In this document: positions 23,628-32,641 of the stretch, one piece after another
Layout: every line of letters begins with the position of its first letter
Numbering within the stretch: the stretch's first letter is position 1
From: Pectobacterium brasiliense
GTDB lineage: Bacteria; Pseudomonadota; Gammaproteobacteria; Enterobacterales; Enterobacteriaceae
Assembly: GCF_013449685.1 (NCBI RefSeq)
Contig: NZ_JACDSF010000017.1
Location: 31,870-76,835, forward strand
Length of the DNA: 44,966 nucleotides
Direction of reading: 5' to 3'
Notes under the pieces: generated by a model
What the model was told of the DNA's origin: nothing
Database searches by the model: none
Seen by the model: the letters and a program-made list of their open reading frames with translations, nothing else
Program-made: the position numbers and the translations under genes

Positions 23628-25175
23628 ATGGATTACTACATTGGCATAGATATCGGGACCTCAAAGGTCAAATCGGTGCTATTCGATGCCGATTTCAACG
23701 AAGTGCTGATTGCGTCAGCCAACACCGTGACCTACTCGCCGCAGCCCGGCTACGCTGAGCAAGAAATGTCGCAGGTGTGGGACGCCGTGCTGTCTACCCT
23801 GAAAACGCTGGCTACCTCGCCACCGGTACAGCAGGGCCGTGTGTGCGCCATCGGGCTGGCCGGACAGGGTGAAGGCGTCTGGCTGAGCGATCGCCACGGG
23901 CAACCGGTACGACAGGCCATTCTCTGGAGCGATACCCGAACAGCGGAACAGGTTCATCAGCTTAAACAGCGCCCAAACCTGGAAGCGACGCTCTTTCCCG
24001 AAACGGGTTCTCCCCTGCTCCCTTGTAACAGCGCGCAGCAGTTACGCTGGCTGACACAACATCAGCCAGATGCGCTGAGCGATGCCGATTACTTCTTTTT
24101 TGCCAAAGACTGGGCTCGATTTCGACTGACGGGACAGGCTAATCTGGAACTGACGGATGCCGGTACGTCACTGCTGGATCTGCATAGCGAGACGCTGTCA
24201 AAAACCGTGCTGGATAAGCTGGACTTACAGGCGATTAGGCCGATTTTTCCGCCGCTGCTTTACCCCGATGATATCGCCGGCACGCTCAGCGATACCGTCG
24301 CCGCACAAACGGGTCTGCCAGCAGGCATCCCTATCTGTGCAGGCGCACTGGATGTGTCTGCCGCCGCGCTGGGTATCGGCGCTATTCACGACGGCGACAT
24401 TTTCACCATTCTCGGCACCACCTGCTGCACTGGCATTGTGTGCCGTGGTTTAACGCAGGTGAGCCTGCAAACCCGGTTTGTCGCACACGCTTGGCCGGGC
24501 CACTATCTCAACCTGTTCGCCATGCAGTCCGGCACACCGAATATTGACTGGGCGCTGAGCACGCTGACCGATGATGCCGATTTTCAGACCATCAACGCAC
24601 GCATTGCCCGCGTGCCGCCTGGCAGCGGTGGCGTTTTCTATCAGCCTTACCTTAATGGCGAGCGCGCGCCGTTTTACAGTACATCAGCACGAGCGGGATT
24701 TTTTGGCATCGAGCAGTCCACCACTAACGCGCATTTGCTGCGCGCGGTCTTTGAGGGGCTCGCGTATGCGATTACCGATTCGCTCAGCAGCTACCCTGCC
24801 CACGGCGATCTCTACATCGCCGGTGGCGGGGCCGCCTCGGCGATTTGGCTGCAAATCATCGCGGACTGCACCGGACGGCGGGTGATCGCCAGTTCGGTTA
24901 AGGAACTGAGCACATGCGGTGCTGCACGCCTTGCTGCCCTATCCATCGGAGAAAGTGCCAACATGGTTCCCGCCGTCAACGCACAGGCGTCAACGTTTTT
25001 CCCTGATGCCGACGCCCATCGACAGTATCAGACACTGTTTCCGGTTTTTCGCCAACTGCGCGACCAGCTACAACCGCTCTGGCAGGCACGGGCTCAGGCG
25101 CTTAATGCACTCGACAATCACAACGCGGCGCGTTCGCACACGGCGCCTACCTCACAGGAAAGTCTTGTCTCATGA
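23628..25175 (+). CDS. FGGY-family carbohydrate kinase
   Basis: This 515-residue two-domain sugar kinase has an N-terminal phosphate-binding GIDIGTSKVKSVLFD (residues 6-20) and catalytic Asp242 in CAGALDVSAAALG. The second domain has GGGAASAIWLQIIADCTGRRV. It resembles xylulokinase/YoaC-like kinases more than glycerol kinase, but the substrate cannot be assigned. Its stop overlaps the start of the dehydrogenase gene by 4 bases, so the two are coupled. The opposing PfkB gene and ribose-type ABC importer at 26232-31738 suggest a sugar or polyol pathway. A paired FGGY kinase and 2-hydroxyacid dehydrogenase is also known from B. subtilis yoaCD. Confidence 0.9.
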   Translation: MDYYIGIDIGTSKVKSVLFDADFNEVLIASANTVTYSPQPGYAEQEMSQVWDAVLSTLKTLATSPPVQQGRVCAIGLAGQGEGVWLSDRHGQPVRQAILWSDTRTAEQVHQLKQRPNLEATLFPETGSPLLPCNSAQQLRWLTQHQPDALSDADYFFFAKDWARFRLTGQANLELTDAGTSLLDLHSETLSKTVLDKLDLQAIRPIFPPLLYPDDIAGTLSDTVAAQTGLPAGIPICAGALDVSAAALGIGAIHDGDIFTILGTTCCTGIVCRGLTQVSLQTRFVAHAWPGHYLNLFAMQSGTPNIDWALSTLTDDADFQTINARIARVPPGSGGVFYQPYLNGERAPFYSTSARAGFFGIEQSTTNAHLLRAVFEGLAYAITDSLSSYPAHGDLYIAGGGAASAIWLQIIADCTGRRVIASSVKELSTCGAARLAALSIGESANMVPAVNAQASTFFPDADAHRQYQTLFPVFRQLRDQLQPLWQARAQALNALDNHNAARSHTAPTSQESLVS

Positions 25176-26200
25176 AGATCGTATTTACCGCCGAATACGG
25201 CGGCAGCCTTGATGCCTTTCAGGCACTGGGGGAATTGGTGGTAGACGGCTGGGCCATCGGCCAGCCCAAACTGAGCGAAGCGGCGCTGATTCGACTGGCG
25301 GAGAACGCCGACGTCATCGTCACCAGCTATGACGATATTACCGCCCGCGTCATTGAGGCGTGCCCCCATCTGCGGCTTATCGCCTGTACCCGCGCCAACC
25401 CGGTCAACATCGATATCGAGGCCGCACGCCGCCGGGGTATTCCGGTGCTTTACACGCCCGGACGCAATGCCGATGCCGCCGCAGAATTAACGCTGGCGCT
25501 GATGCTGAATGCCACCCGCCACATCCCTCAGGCCCATAGTGCGTTGAAGCGCGGCGAATTCACGCGTGAAACCGACACCGCGTTACAAACGCAGGATGGG
25601 CTACGGCAGGATGTAGTGTGGGACGTAGACAAACACAGCCCGTATGAGGTTTTCAAAGGCGGCGAACTGCGTAATAAGACGCTCGGCATCATCGGCTATG
25701 GCAGCATTGGTCATCGGGTCGGGAAGCTGGCGCGTGCCTTCGGTATGCAATTGCTGATTGCGGATCCGTATGTCGCCGCCGAAGAGATCGACGAGCCGGG
25801 CATTCGCAAGACTACGCTGGACGCGCTGTTTTCGCAGTCCGATTTCGTCAGCCTGCATCTGAACAGCACGCCGCAGACCAAAGGGCTGGTCAACCTCGAC
25901 AGACTCAGAACCATGCGCCCCTCGGCCTATCTGATCAACACCTCGCGTGCTGCCGTTATTGTCGAAGCCGATCTGATCGCGGCGCTACGCGAAAAGTGGC
26001 TGGCGGGTGCCGCACTTGATGTTTACGACAGCGAGCCGCTCTGGCGTCATCACCCGTTCATTACCGAATTTGATAACGTGGTACTCACGCCGCACATTGC
26101 CGGCGCGACGCGGGAGACGCTGGTGAAACACACCGCGATGATCGCCGCCGACCTGCAGCGGTTTATTCGCGGCGAACCGCTGCTTTACGAATGGAAATAG
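25172..26200 (+). CDS. D-2-hydroxyacid dehydrogenase family protein
   Basis: This 342-residue NAD-dependent dehydrogenase of the phosphoglycerate-dehydrogenase type has nucleotide motif GYGSIG at 175-180. The catalytic triad is complete: Arg259 (NTSRAAVIV), Glu288 (VYDSEP) and His308 (TPHIAGAT). It oxidises a D-2-hydroxyacid or reduces a 2-ketoacid. The start overlaps the kinase stop (ATGA). It converges with the PfkB gene, with only 31 bases between stops. The likely role is conversion of a phosphorylated sugar acid or related acid, but this is inferred from context. Confidence 0.92.
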   Translation: MKIVFTAEYGGSLDAFQALGELVVDGWAIGQPKLSEAALIRLAENADVIVTSYDDITARVIEACPHLRLIACTRANPVNIDIEAARRRGIPVLYTPGRNADAAAELTLALMLNATRHIPQAHSALKRGEFTRETDTALQTQDGLRQDVVWDVDKHSPYEVFKGGELRNKTLGIIGYGSIGHRVGKLARAFGMQLLIADPYVAAEEIDEPGIRKTTLDALFSQSDFVSLHLNSTPQTKGLVNLDRLRTMRPSAYLINTSRAAVIVEADLIAALREKWLAGAALDVYDSEPLWRHHPFITEFDNVVLTPHIAGATRETLVKHTAMIAADLQRFIRGEPLLYEWK

Positions 26201-26231
26201 ACGCGGCACTAATCTGGTAGATCAACGTCTC

Positions 26232-27173
26232 TTAATAGGTAGGCGCTTCTGCCATAAACTTCAGCGTATGCTCCCAGTCAATCACGCCCGCATCGGATCC
26301 CAGACCGGTGGCGACCAGCCCTGAAACGGCCGAGCCGAGCTGGCAGGCCTGCTCCAGATCCCAGCCTTTCGCCAGGCCGGCAATAAAGCCACCGCAGTAG
26401 CTGTCGCCGCAACCGGTCGTGTCCGATACCGCCACGCGATAGGCGGGAATGTGCAGCGTGACATCCTGACCGAACACGTAAGATCCGGCGGCACCCGCTT
26501 TGAAAATACAGGTGCCGACGCCGCGATCGAGAAAGAAAGCTGCAATCTCCGCTGGTGTAGTCAGGCCGGAGATAAACGCGGCCTCGTCCAGCGACGGCAT
26601 AAAGTAGTCGACATCTGGCAGCAGTGGCGTCAGCAGCGACAGTGTCTCCGCATTTGGCGCAATCAGATCGAAACTGGTCGTCAGCCCTTTAGCTTTAGCG
26701 TGTCGAAGCAGACGCGCGCTCTGTCCCTGATCCATTTTCGCCAGCAGACCCGTACCGCCGTGGTGTAAGAAACGTGCATTGCACACGGCGTCAAAGTCCT
26801 GCTCGTCGATGAACAGGTGATCTGACGCCCCGCGATAGTGCAGCGCAGGACGTTCACCGTCCGGCCGAATGGTCAGAATGGTCGCGGAGGTCGATGCCGC
26901 CGTCGTTCGCTGTACCAGCGAACAGTCGATGCCCAACTTGCGATAGGTTGCCAGAATAAAATCGGCTTTCTCATCTTCACCGAGGCAAGCTGCCGTCGCG
27001 GTGCGGATACCGAGTTTGGCGGCATTCATCGCCGCACCGCTGGCTGTACCGGCGGGATTAAGGCGAATTTCATCGATAAAGTGTACACCGCCGCCTTCGG
27101 GTAAACCGGTCACCGGCCGACCGGCAACATCCAGAATGGTTAATCCAACAAAAACCGCATCAAATTGGCTCAC
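26232..27173 (-). CDS. PfkB-family sugar kinase
   Basis: This 313-residue ribokinase-fold kinase has an N-terminal substrate region (GGGVHFIDEIRLNPAGTASGAAMNAAKLG) and the catalytic signature SDTTGCGDSYCGGFIAGLAKG near 250-270 with Asp257. The start is a GTG at 27171-27173 with AGGAG upstream. It lies 46 bases after the ABC permease gene on the same strand, so it is the last gene of the ABC operon. It probably phosphorylates the imported sugar or an intermediate. Having two different kinases (FGGY and PfkB) in one locus suggests two phosphorylation steps or two substrates. Confidence 0.92.
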   Translation of the reverse strand: MSQFDAVFVGLTILDVAGRPVTGLPEGGGVHFIDEIRLNPAGTASGAAMNAAKLGIRTATAACLGEDEKADFILATYRKLGIDCSLVQRTTAASTSATILTIRPDGERPALHYRGASDHLFIDEQDFDAVCNARFLHHGGTGLLAKMDQGQSARLLRHAKAKGLTTSFDLIAPNAETLSLLTPLLPDVDYFMPSLDEAAFISGLTTPAEIAAFFLDRGVGTCIFKAGAAGSYVFGQDVTLHIPAYRVAVSDTTGCGDSYCGGFIAGLAKGWDLEQACQLGSAVSGLVATGLGSDAGVIDWEHTLKFMAEAPTY

Positions 27174-27219
27174 GCTCGCTCCTTCTTCACATTCTGTTTT
27201 TTTATTCGTGGTCGATTCA

Positions 27220-28218
27220 TTATTGCCGCTGACGCAGTCGCCCTTGCAGGAAAGAGAGCGCCAGCGCCAGCACTAAAATCACGCCGCTCAGCGCATCTTT
27301 GACGATAAAATTCAGCCCCATCAGGTTCAAACCGTTGGCGATCATACCGAGAAACAGCACGCCAATTAGCGTCCCCGCCACGTTGGGTCGCCCCTGCGCG
27401 TGGAACGCGGTGCCGATGAACACCGCGGCAATCGCGTCCATCAGGTAAGCCTGTCCGGCCAGCGGCGTAAACTGACGCAGATTGGCGGATAACACCACGC
27501 CACCGATAGCGCACGTCACCGACGTGACAATCAGCAGCCAGAACATCGTGCGCCGCACGTTAACGCCGGCAATCAGCGCCGCTGGCGCATTCAAGCCCAT
27601 CGCATGAATACGTTTACCGGCAATCGTCCGTTCAAAAAACAGGTAATAGGCAAGCCACAGCACCGCCACAATCACGATCGGCACCGGAACGCCCCACAGA
27701 TCGCTAACGGCCAAATCATGGTACTGCGGTGCCATCCGACGGTAAGCGATCGGCCCGCCGCCCTCGGTGTAAATGCGTTCGATGCTACTACCGATAAACC
27801 ACGTCCCGAGCGTTGCCAAAAACGGCTTAATGCGGCAGTGAATAATCAGCACCGCGTTAAGCAAACCAATCAGTGCGCCTCCCGCTAATGCTGCCAACAC
27901 CGCTGCCTGCCACGGCAAGCCATAGACTTTGAGTGCCACCAGCGCGAAGGCGGCACCAAAATCCAGCGCAACGCCCACGGACAGATCGATCCCACCTGCG
28001 GTCACCACTAGCGTCATAGCCAGAGCCACAATCAGCAGCACCGCACTGCCCTGCAGCAGATTTCCCCAGTTACCTAACGTCAAAAATATCGGGTTTTGCA
28101 GCGAGAAAAACACCAGAAAAGCCAGCAGAATGACCAGAAAACCATAACGAATAAAGAACGACAGCCCCAGTCTGCCGCCCGGCAGCGTAGGCTGCACCGC
28201 CAAAGAAGAAGGTTTCAC
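27220..28218 (-). CDS. Ribose-type ABC transporter permease
   Basis: This 332-residue inner-membrane protein of the RbsC/AraH family has about nine hydrophobic segments, the GGIDLSVG motif near 115-125 and AALIAGVNVRRTMFW in the cytoplasmic coupling loop. The GTG start at 28218 has AGGAG upstream and overlaps the upstream permease stop. It pairs with the permease at 28215-29207. Confidence 0.93.
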   Translation of the reverse strand: MKPSSLAVQPTLPGGRLGLSFFIRYGFLVILLAFLVFFSLQNPIFLTLGNWGNLLQGSAVLLIVALAMTLVVTAGGIDLSVGVALDFGAAFALVALKVYGLPWQAAVLAALAGGALIGLLNAVLIIHCRIKPFLATLGTWFIGSSIERIYTEGGGPIAYRRMAPQYHDLAVSDLWGVPVPIVIVAVLWLAYYLFFERTIAGKRIHAMGLNAPAALIAGVNVRRTMFWLLIVTSVTCAIGGVVLSANLRQFTPLAGQAYLMDAIAAVFIGTAFHAQGRPNVAGTLIGVLFLGMIANGLNLMGLNFIVKDALSGVILVLALALSFLQGRLRQRQ

Positions 28219-29207
28219 GCGTGACTCCTTTGCCTGCGTAGCGAGGCGGCGGCGAGCACCACCAGAATCAGTACGCCCTTAATCGCGCCGACCCAGAAGA
28301 TATCAACTCGCAGCAGCGCCAGACCGTTCGACAGGGCGTTCACCAGCAGCGTACCCAGCAATGCCCCCCAGATGGTGACCACCCGACGGCGTGAAAACGC
28401 CGCACCAAGAAACGTCGCCAATACCATCTCCAGCAACAGTGGTTCTGCCGTGCCGGGAGAACTGCCCGATCCTTGCGCCACCAGCGTCAGCGAGGCCAGC
28501 GCCGCCGCCAGCGCCCCTAGCAAATACGAACCGATAACCAGCGGCGTATGGGAAATGCCTGACAGTTGCGCCGCTTCGCGGTTTCCGCCCGCGGCCTGCA
28601 AATGCTGGCCCCAGCGGCTATGGTGAACGAGAAATTGAAACAAGAGGAAGACCAGCAGCATGAACCAGACCGCCAGCGGCAACCCTAGCAGGCTGCTATC
28701 GCGAAACGCCACAATCACCGGATCGCTCACGCTGATGCGCCGCTGCTGAGTCAGTAAATTGGTGAGCCCGATAACCGCCACGGAGCAGGCTAATGTCGCC
28801 AATAGCGGCGGTAGCCGAATCGCCACCACCAGCGCGGCATTCACCGCCCCTGCCAGTAGCGCAGCTCCTGCCACCAGCGCAATCAACCACGGGTAGCTGA
28901 ACCCTGCGTTCGTCAAACCGTCGCTGATTATCGCCACGGCAAGTACCGCAATCGCAGGCAGCGAGAGATCGATACCGCCGGAGACAACATCGTCACCGCC
29001 GCCCGTAATGACGCAGACCAGCCCGAAGCACAGGATCGCTAGCGGCGCACTCTGGCGTAAAATAATGGTGATATTTTGCCAGCTGAGAAAATAAGGTGCG
29101 CTCAGGCAGAGGAACAGCAGCAGCGCCGCAAACAGCAGTAAGGGAATGTGATTGAAAAACCCGGCTAAACGCGGCGTTGCTCGGAGGGATTGTAAGGCAC
29201 GAGTCAT
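28215..29207 (-). CDS. Ribose-type ABC transporter permease, second subunit
   Basis: This 330-residue RbsC-family permease carries GGIDLSLPAIAVLAVAIISDG (about 75-95) and a coupling loop around AAGGNREAAQLSGIS (about 206-220). It differs from its partner, so the importer is a heterodimer, as in AI-2/LsrCD or xylose-type systems. It overlaps both neighbours by 4 bases (29204-29207 and 28215-28218), so the operon is tightly coupled. Confidence 0.93.
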   Translation of the reverse strand: MTRALQSLRATPRLAGFFNHIPLLLFAALLLFLCLSAPYFLSWQNITIILRQSAPLAILCFGLVCVITGGGDDVVSGGIDLSLPAIAVLAVAIISDGLTNAGFSYPWLIALVAGAALLAGAVNAALVVAIRLPPLLATLACSVAVIGLTNLLTQQRRISVSDPVIVAFRDSSLLGLPLAVWFMLLVFLLFQFLVHHSRWGQHLQAAGGNREAAQLSGISHTPLVIGSYLLGALAAALASLTLVAQGSGSSPGTAEPLLLEMVLATFLGAAFSRRRVVTIWGALLGTLLVNALSNGLALLRVDIFWVGAIKGVLILVVLAAASLRRQRSHA

Positions 29208-30751
29208 ACCGCCTCCTGCATACGACCGCTGCTGGTCAACGTCAGCAGGCTATCCAGCGAGAGCTGTTCCGTCGGCACATCAGCGATGAGTTCACCGCGC
29301 CACATCACCAGAATGCGATCGCACAGCCCCAGAAGTTCACCGTCATCGCTGGAAGAAACGATAACGGCCCGCCCTTCTGCCGCGAGCTGCCGGGCAAGCT
29401 GATAGATTTCTGCTTTCGCGCCAATATCAACCCCCAGCGTCGGTTCATCAAGAATAAGCAGCCGGGTATCGGTCTTTAGCCAGCGCGCCAGTATCACCTT
29501 CTGCTGGTTACCGCCGCTTAAATTGCGCACGGGCACGCTGACATCGCGCGGCCGGATATCCAGCGTCTGCGCCAGATGGTTCGCCTGCGCTACAGCTTGC
29601 TTACGCCGCAGCCAACCGCGCCAGGCGACAGCGGGCAAGGAAGCCAGATTGATATTGTCCGCCACGGATAGCGGTAAAATCAGCCCATCGTGACGACGAT
29701 CGCGCGGCACCAGCGCCATCCGCTGCGCGATGACCTGCACTGGAGAACGCGGGCGCAGCGTCTGACCATCAATCACAATATGTCCTTCACGGGCGGGCGT
29801 AATGCCATAGAGCGCATCAATCAGCGCCTCACGTCCCGAACCTAACAGCCCCGCAATGCCAACAATTTCTCCCGCCGCCACCTGAAAACGGATTGGCTGA
29901 AAATGCTGCCGATCCGTGAGCTGTTCAACCTGTAGCAGCGGCGTACCGCTTTTCTCTGTCTTGCGTTTCCCGTCAAACAGGCTGGCAATCTCTCGCCCCA
30001 CCATCAGACGAATCATTCCATCGATATCCTTCGTCTCAGGATCGTCCAGCGTCGTCACACCCTTACCATTACGTAACACGGTGACGCGATCGCAAATATC
30101 CGCAATTTCATTGAGATAGTGAGAGACATAGATAATCGCAATACCGCGCTGTTTCAGCGTCTGGAGCGTATGCAGTAGCTGTGTGGCTTCCCGTGCTTCC
30201 AGCGGTGCCGTCGGTTCATCAAACACCACCAGCCGCGCCTTGCCGTCGATCAGCGCTCGTGCGACCTGCATCAGTTTGCGTTCCGCCAGACTTAACTCCC
30301 GGATGAGTCGATTGGCGTCTATCGATAAATTGAACGTATGCTGAAAAAACTGTTCCGTTTCACGCCGCATCGCCCGACGATCGACGCCTCGCCAGCGGTT
30401 CACTCGTTCCTGACCGAGAAACACCGATTCCGCCACGGTAAAATGGGGTATCAGATGCAGTTCCTGATGGATAAAGCGAATGCCGTGCGCGTGGATCACC
30501 GCGGGCGTCACAGCGCTCAACCGCTGCCCATCGACAGCGATCTCGCCGCCATCTGCGGCATAAACGCCAGCCAGAACCTTGATTAAGGTCGATTTCCCCG
30601 CGCCGTTTTCCCCGATCAGGCCGAGAATTTCTCCCGGCCGAACCGTTAGCGAGACATTGTCCAGCGCAGGAACCCCTGCAAACTGCTTGCTGATGTGCGT
30701 CATTGCCAGACCGCCGCCGGACGGCGACGGGGCTGAGTGATATCCCACCAT
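29204..30751 (-). CDS. Sugar ABC transporter ATP-binding protein (RbsA-like, double ATPase)
   Basis: This 515-residue protein has two fused ABC domains. Domain 1 has Walker A GENGAGKST at 47-55, the atypical signature LSLAERKLMQVAR and Walker B LVVFDEPT. Domain 2 has GIAGLLGSGREALI, a degenerate Walker A as usual in RbsA-type proteins, and the signature LSGGNQQKVILARWL with LLILDEPT. The start at 30751 fits the usual N-terminal spacing before GLAMTHISKQFAGV and lies 3 bases after the binding-protein stop. Confidence 0.95.
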   Translation of the reverse strand: MVGYHSAPSPSGGGLAMTHISKQFAGVPALDNVSLTVRPGEILGLIGENGAGKSTLIKVLAGVYAADGGEIAVDGQRLSAVTPAVIHAHGIRFIHQELHLIPHFTVAESVFLGQERVNRWRGVDRRAMRRETEQFFQHTFNLSIDANRLIRELSLAERKLMQVARALIDGKARLVVFDEPTAPLEAREATQLLHTLQTLKQRGIAIIYVSHYLNEIADICDRVTVLRNGKGVTTLDDPETKDIDGMIRLMVGREIASLFDGKRKTEKSGTPLLQVEQLTDRQHFQPIRFQVAAGEIVGIAGLLGSGREALIDALYGITPAREGHIVIDGQTLRPRSPVQVIAQRMALVPRDRRHDGLILPLSVADNINLASLPAVAWRGWLRRKQAVAQANHLAQTLDIRPRDVSVPVRNLSGGNQQKVILARWLKTDTRLLILDEPTLGVDIGAKAEIYQLARQLAAEGRAVIVSSSDDGELLGLCDRILVMWRGELIADVPTEQLSLDSLLTLTSSGRMQEAV

Positions 30752-30754
30752 AGG

Positions 30755-31738
30755 CTATTTCAGTTCGCCATAGCCAAGCTGTTTATAGACCGCCTTGGCT
30801 TCCGACTCCCCTTTGACAGGCAAGACGGGTACAAACGTCTGCGGCAGCAGTGTGGCACCCGCAAAATAGCGCGCGACGTTTTTCGCCGATGTGGTGCCAA
30901 TCAGACGCGGCTGCTGCGCTACGTTGGCAACAAACGGACTGCCTTTCTCCGCCATAATTTCCAGCGTTTCTGGCCCGGCATCAATCGCTGTGACTTTCAC
31001 GTCCTTGTCACGCCCCGTTTCCTCCAATGCTTGCACTACGCCGATGGCTGGCTGATCCCAGCAGGCAACGTGGATTGCATCCAACGTGCCTTTCGGGTAC
31101 TGGCTCAGCAGCTCAAGGGTTTTCTTACGCGCATCTTCCGGCGAGTTGGAATATTGTTCGGCCAGCTCAGGCTGAATGATTTTGATCCCCGGATAATCCT
31201 GCAAAACGTATTTCCACAGGTCATAGCGAATACCACAGATGCGCAGCGCGTTAGAGAAGGCGTTGAAAACCGCGATGTTCCCTTTTCCGCCCAGCGCATC
31301 CGCCGTATAGCGCCCGATCGTCGAGCCAATCGCGTAGTTATCTGACGTCGTGTTATTGATGGAGTAAGACGAGACATGATCGACGGTAAAAACCGGAATC
31401 TTTGCCTCACGCAGCGCTTTAAACTTCGGTTCTACCGCGCTGTCGCCAAGAATACTGATCACGGCATCGACCTTGCGCGCCAGCAGAATATCGTGATTAT
31501 TGGCATGAACCTGATTATCACGTCCCCCATCCACGCCCACGACCTGCCCACCAAGTTTCTCAATTTCTTCGGTCGCCCCTTTGTAGGCCTCACGGTCCCA
31601 AAAGTGCTGTGTTCCCACCACGGCAACACCAATGGTTTTTCCCTTCAATGACAGCGTCTCATCCGCTGCCTGAACAGAGGTCATTACCCCTGTAGCCAGC
31701 ACGCACGCAGCGAGACGAGAAAAGCGAGTCTTCATCAT
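30755..31738 (-). CDS. Sugar-binding periplasmic protein (RbsB-like)
   Basis: This 327-residue periplasmic binding protein has a signal peptide (KTRFSRLAACVLATGVMTSVQA, cleavage after VQA). The mature protein has the RbsB fold with GVAVVGTQHFWDREAYKGATEEIEKLGG and later VTAIDAGPETLEIM. The start ATG 31738 (or 31735) is chosen over the frame start at 31786 because it directly precedes the basic n-region of the signal peptide. It is first in the operon binding protein-ATPase-permease-permease-PfkB. The ligand is not identifiable. Confidence 0.92.
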   Translation of the reverse strand: MMKTRFSRLAACVLATGVMTSVQAADETLSLKGKTIGVAVVGTQHFWDREAYKGATEEIEKLGGQVVGVDGGRDNQVHANNHDILLARKVDAVISILGDSAVEPKFKALREAKIPVFTVDHVSSYSINNTTSDNYAIGSTIGRYTADALGGKGNIAVFNAFSNALRICGIRYDLWKYVLQDYPGIKIIQPELAEQYSNSPEDARKKTLELLSQYPKGTLDAIHVACWDQPAIGVVQALEETGRDKDVKVTAIDAGPETLEIMAEKGSPFVANVAQQPRLIGTTSAKNVARYFAGATLLPQTFVPVLPVKGESEAKAVYKQLGYGELK

Positions 31739-32061
31739 TTTTATCCCGATTTTTATAAAATTATTAGCAGGGAAAGAGATTAGCAACGGGAAAAGTTAAA
31801 TCGAAATAACAAAAATGATAATGGCTAGTGATTAAATAGAAATAGCATTGATAAACAGATGTAGCGATTTTTACTTATTGAATTTACAGGAATAAGTTAT
31901 AAAAAATGCATCTTGTTTTTTATCCCTATAAAGTGAATGGTTAAGGTTCTTCTATACCCAAGGGAAAGTTTCACTAATACCACGATCGTTTCTGCATTTC
32001 TCCGCCGTTCCCTTTATACTGTGCGTTTTGTACCAAGACGAACGGCGAGACCCCTTCCGTA
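31739..32061. other. AT-rich intergenic region with promoters of the ABC operon and yehS-like gene
   Basis: This 323-base divergent region (the ABC operon reads left, the yehS-like gene right) is strongly AT-rich at 31740-31960. No gene, clear CRP box or RNA gene is seen. Promoters for both sides must lie here, but no -35/-10 pair could be assigned with confidence. Confidence 0.4.
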
Positions 32062-32526
32062 ATGATGAATAACGATGTCCTGCGCAGCGTGCGCTATATG
32101 CTGAATTTGAATAATGACCACCTGCTGAAGATCCTGGCGCTGGTGGAGATGACCGTCCCTCCCCAGCAGTTGGCGAGCTACGTCAAAAAGGAAGGGGAAG
32201 AAGGTTATCAACCTTGCCCAGACATCGTGATGAGTTATTTCCTGAACGGGCTGATTCTGCAAAAACGTGGGCAAGATGAAAACCAGCCTGCGCCGCAGTT
32301 TGAGCGCAAGATGACCAACAATATTATTCTGAAAAAGCTGCGTGTCGCGTTTTCATTAAAAACGGATGATATTCAGGCGATCCTGCTGGCACAGAATTTC
32401 CGCATTTCAGTACCGGAAGTCACCGCGATGATGCGCGCGCCCGATCATAAAAACTATCGCACCTGTGGCGATCAGGTGATCCGCTACTTCCTGAAAGGGC
32501 TGACGGCGCGAGTACGCAAAGGCTAA
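32062..32526 (+). CDS. yehS: YehS-like protein (DUF1456)
   Basis: This 154-residue protein is made of two similar DUF1456 units: MNNDVLRSVRYMLNLNNDHLLKIL... and NNIILKKLRVAFSLKTDDIQAILL..., each ending in a C-x-D-x-V-M/I-x-Y/R-F-L-x-G-L motif. It matches E. coli YehS in length and pattern; the function is unknown. ATG 32062 or 32065 starts it, with only a weak ribosome binding site. Confidence 0.8.
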   Translation: MMNNDVLRSVRYMLNLNNDHLLKILALVEMTVPPQQLASYVKKEGEEGYQPCPDIVMSYFLNGLILQKRGQDENQPAPQFERKMTNNIILKKLRVAFSLKTDDIQAILLAQNFRISVPEVTAMMRAPDHKNYRTCGDQVIRYFLKGLTARVRKG

Positions 32527-32548
32527 AAGCGCCGTTAACGAAAGACGT

Positions 32549-32595
32549 GAGCGTTGCCTGACTGACCTTTTCTTATAAAGGCATCAGCAACGCTC
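32549..32595 (+). terminator. Terminator-like hairpin after the yehS-like gene
   Basis: GAGCGTTGC at 32549-32557 pairs with GCAACGCTC at 32587-32595; an inner CCTTT...AAAGG stem tightens it, and GGTTTTG follows. It lies 22 bases after the stop. Confidence 0.6.
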
Positions 32596-32641
32596 GGTTT
32601 TGAGTACGGCATCTTTTAATACGGTATTGTTTAATACAGTA

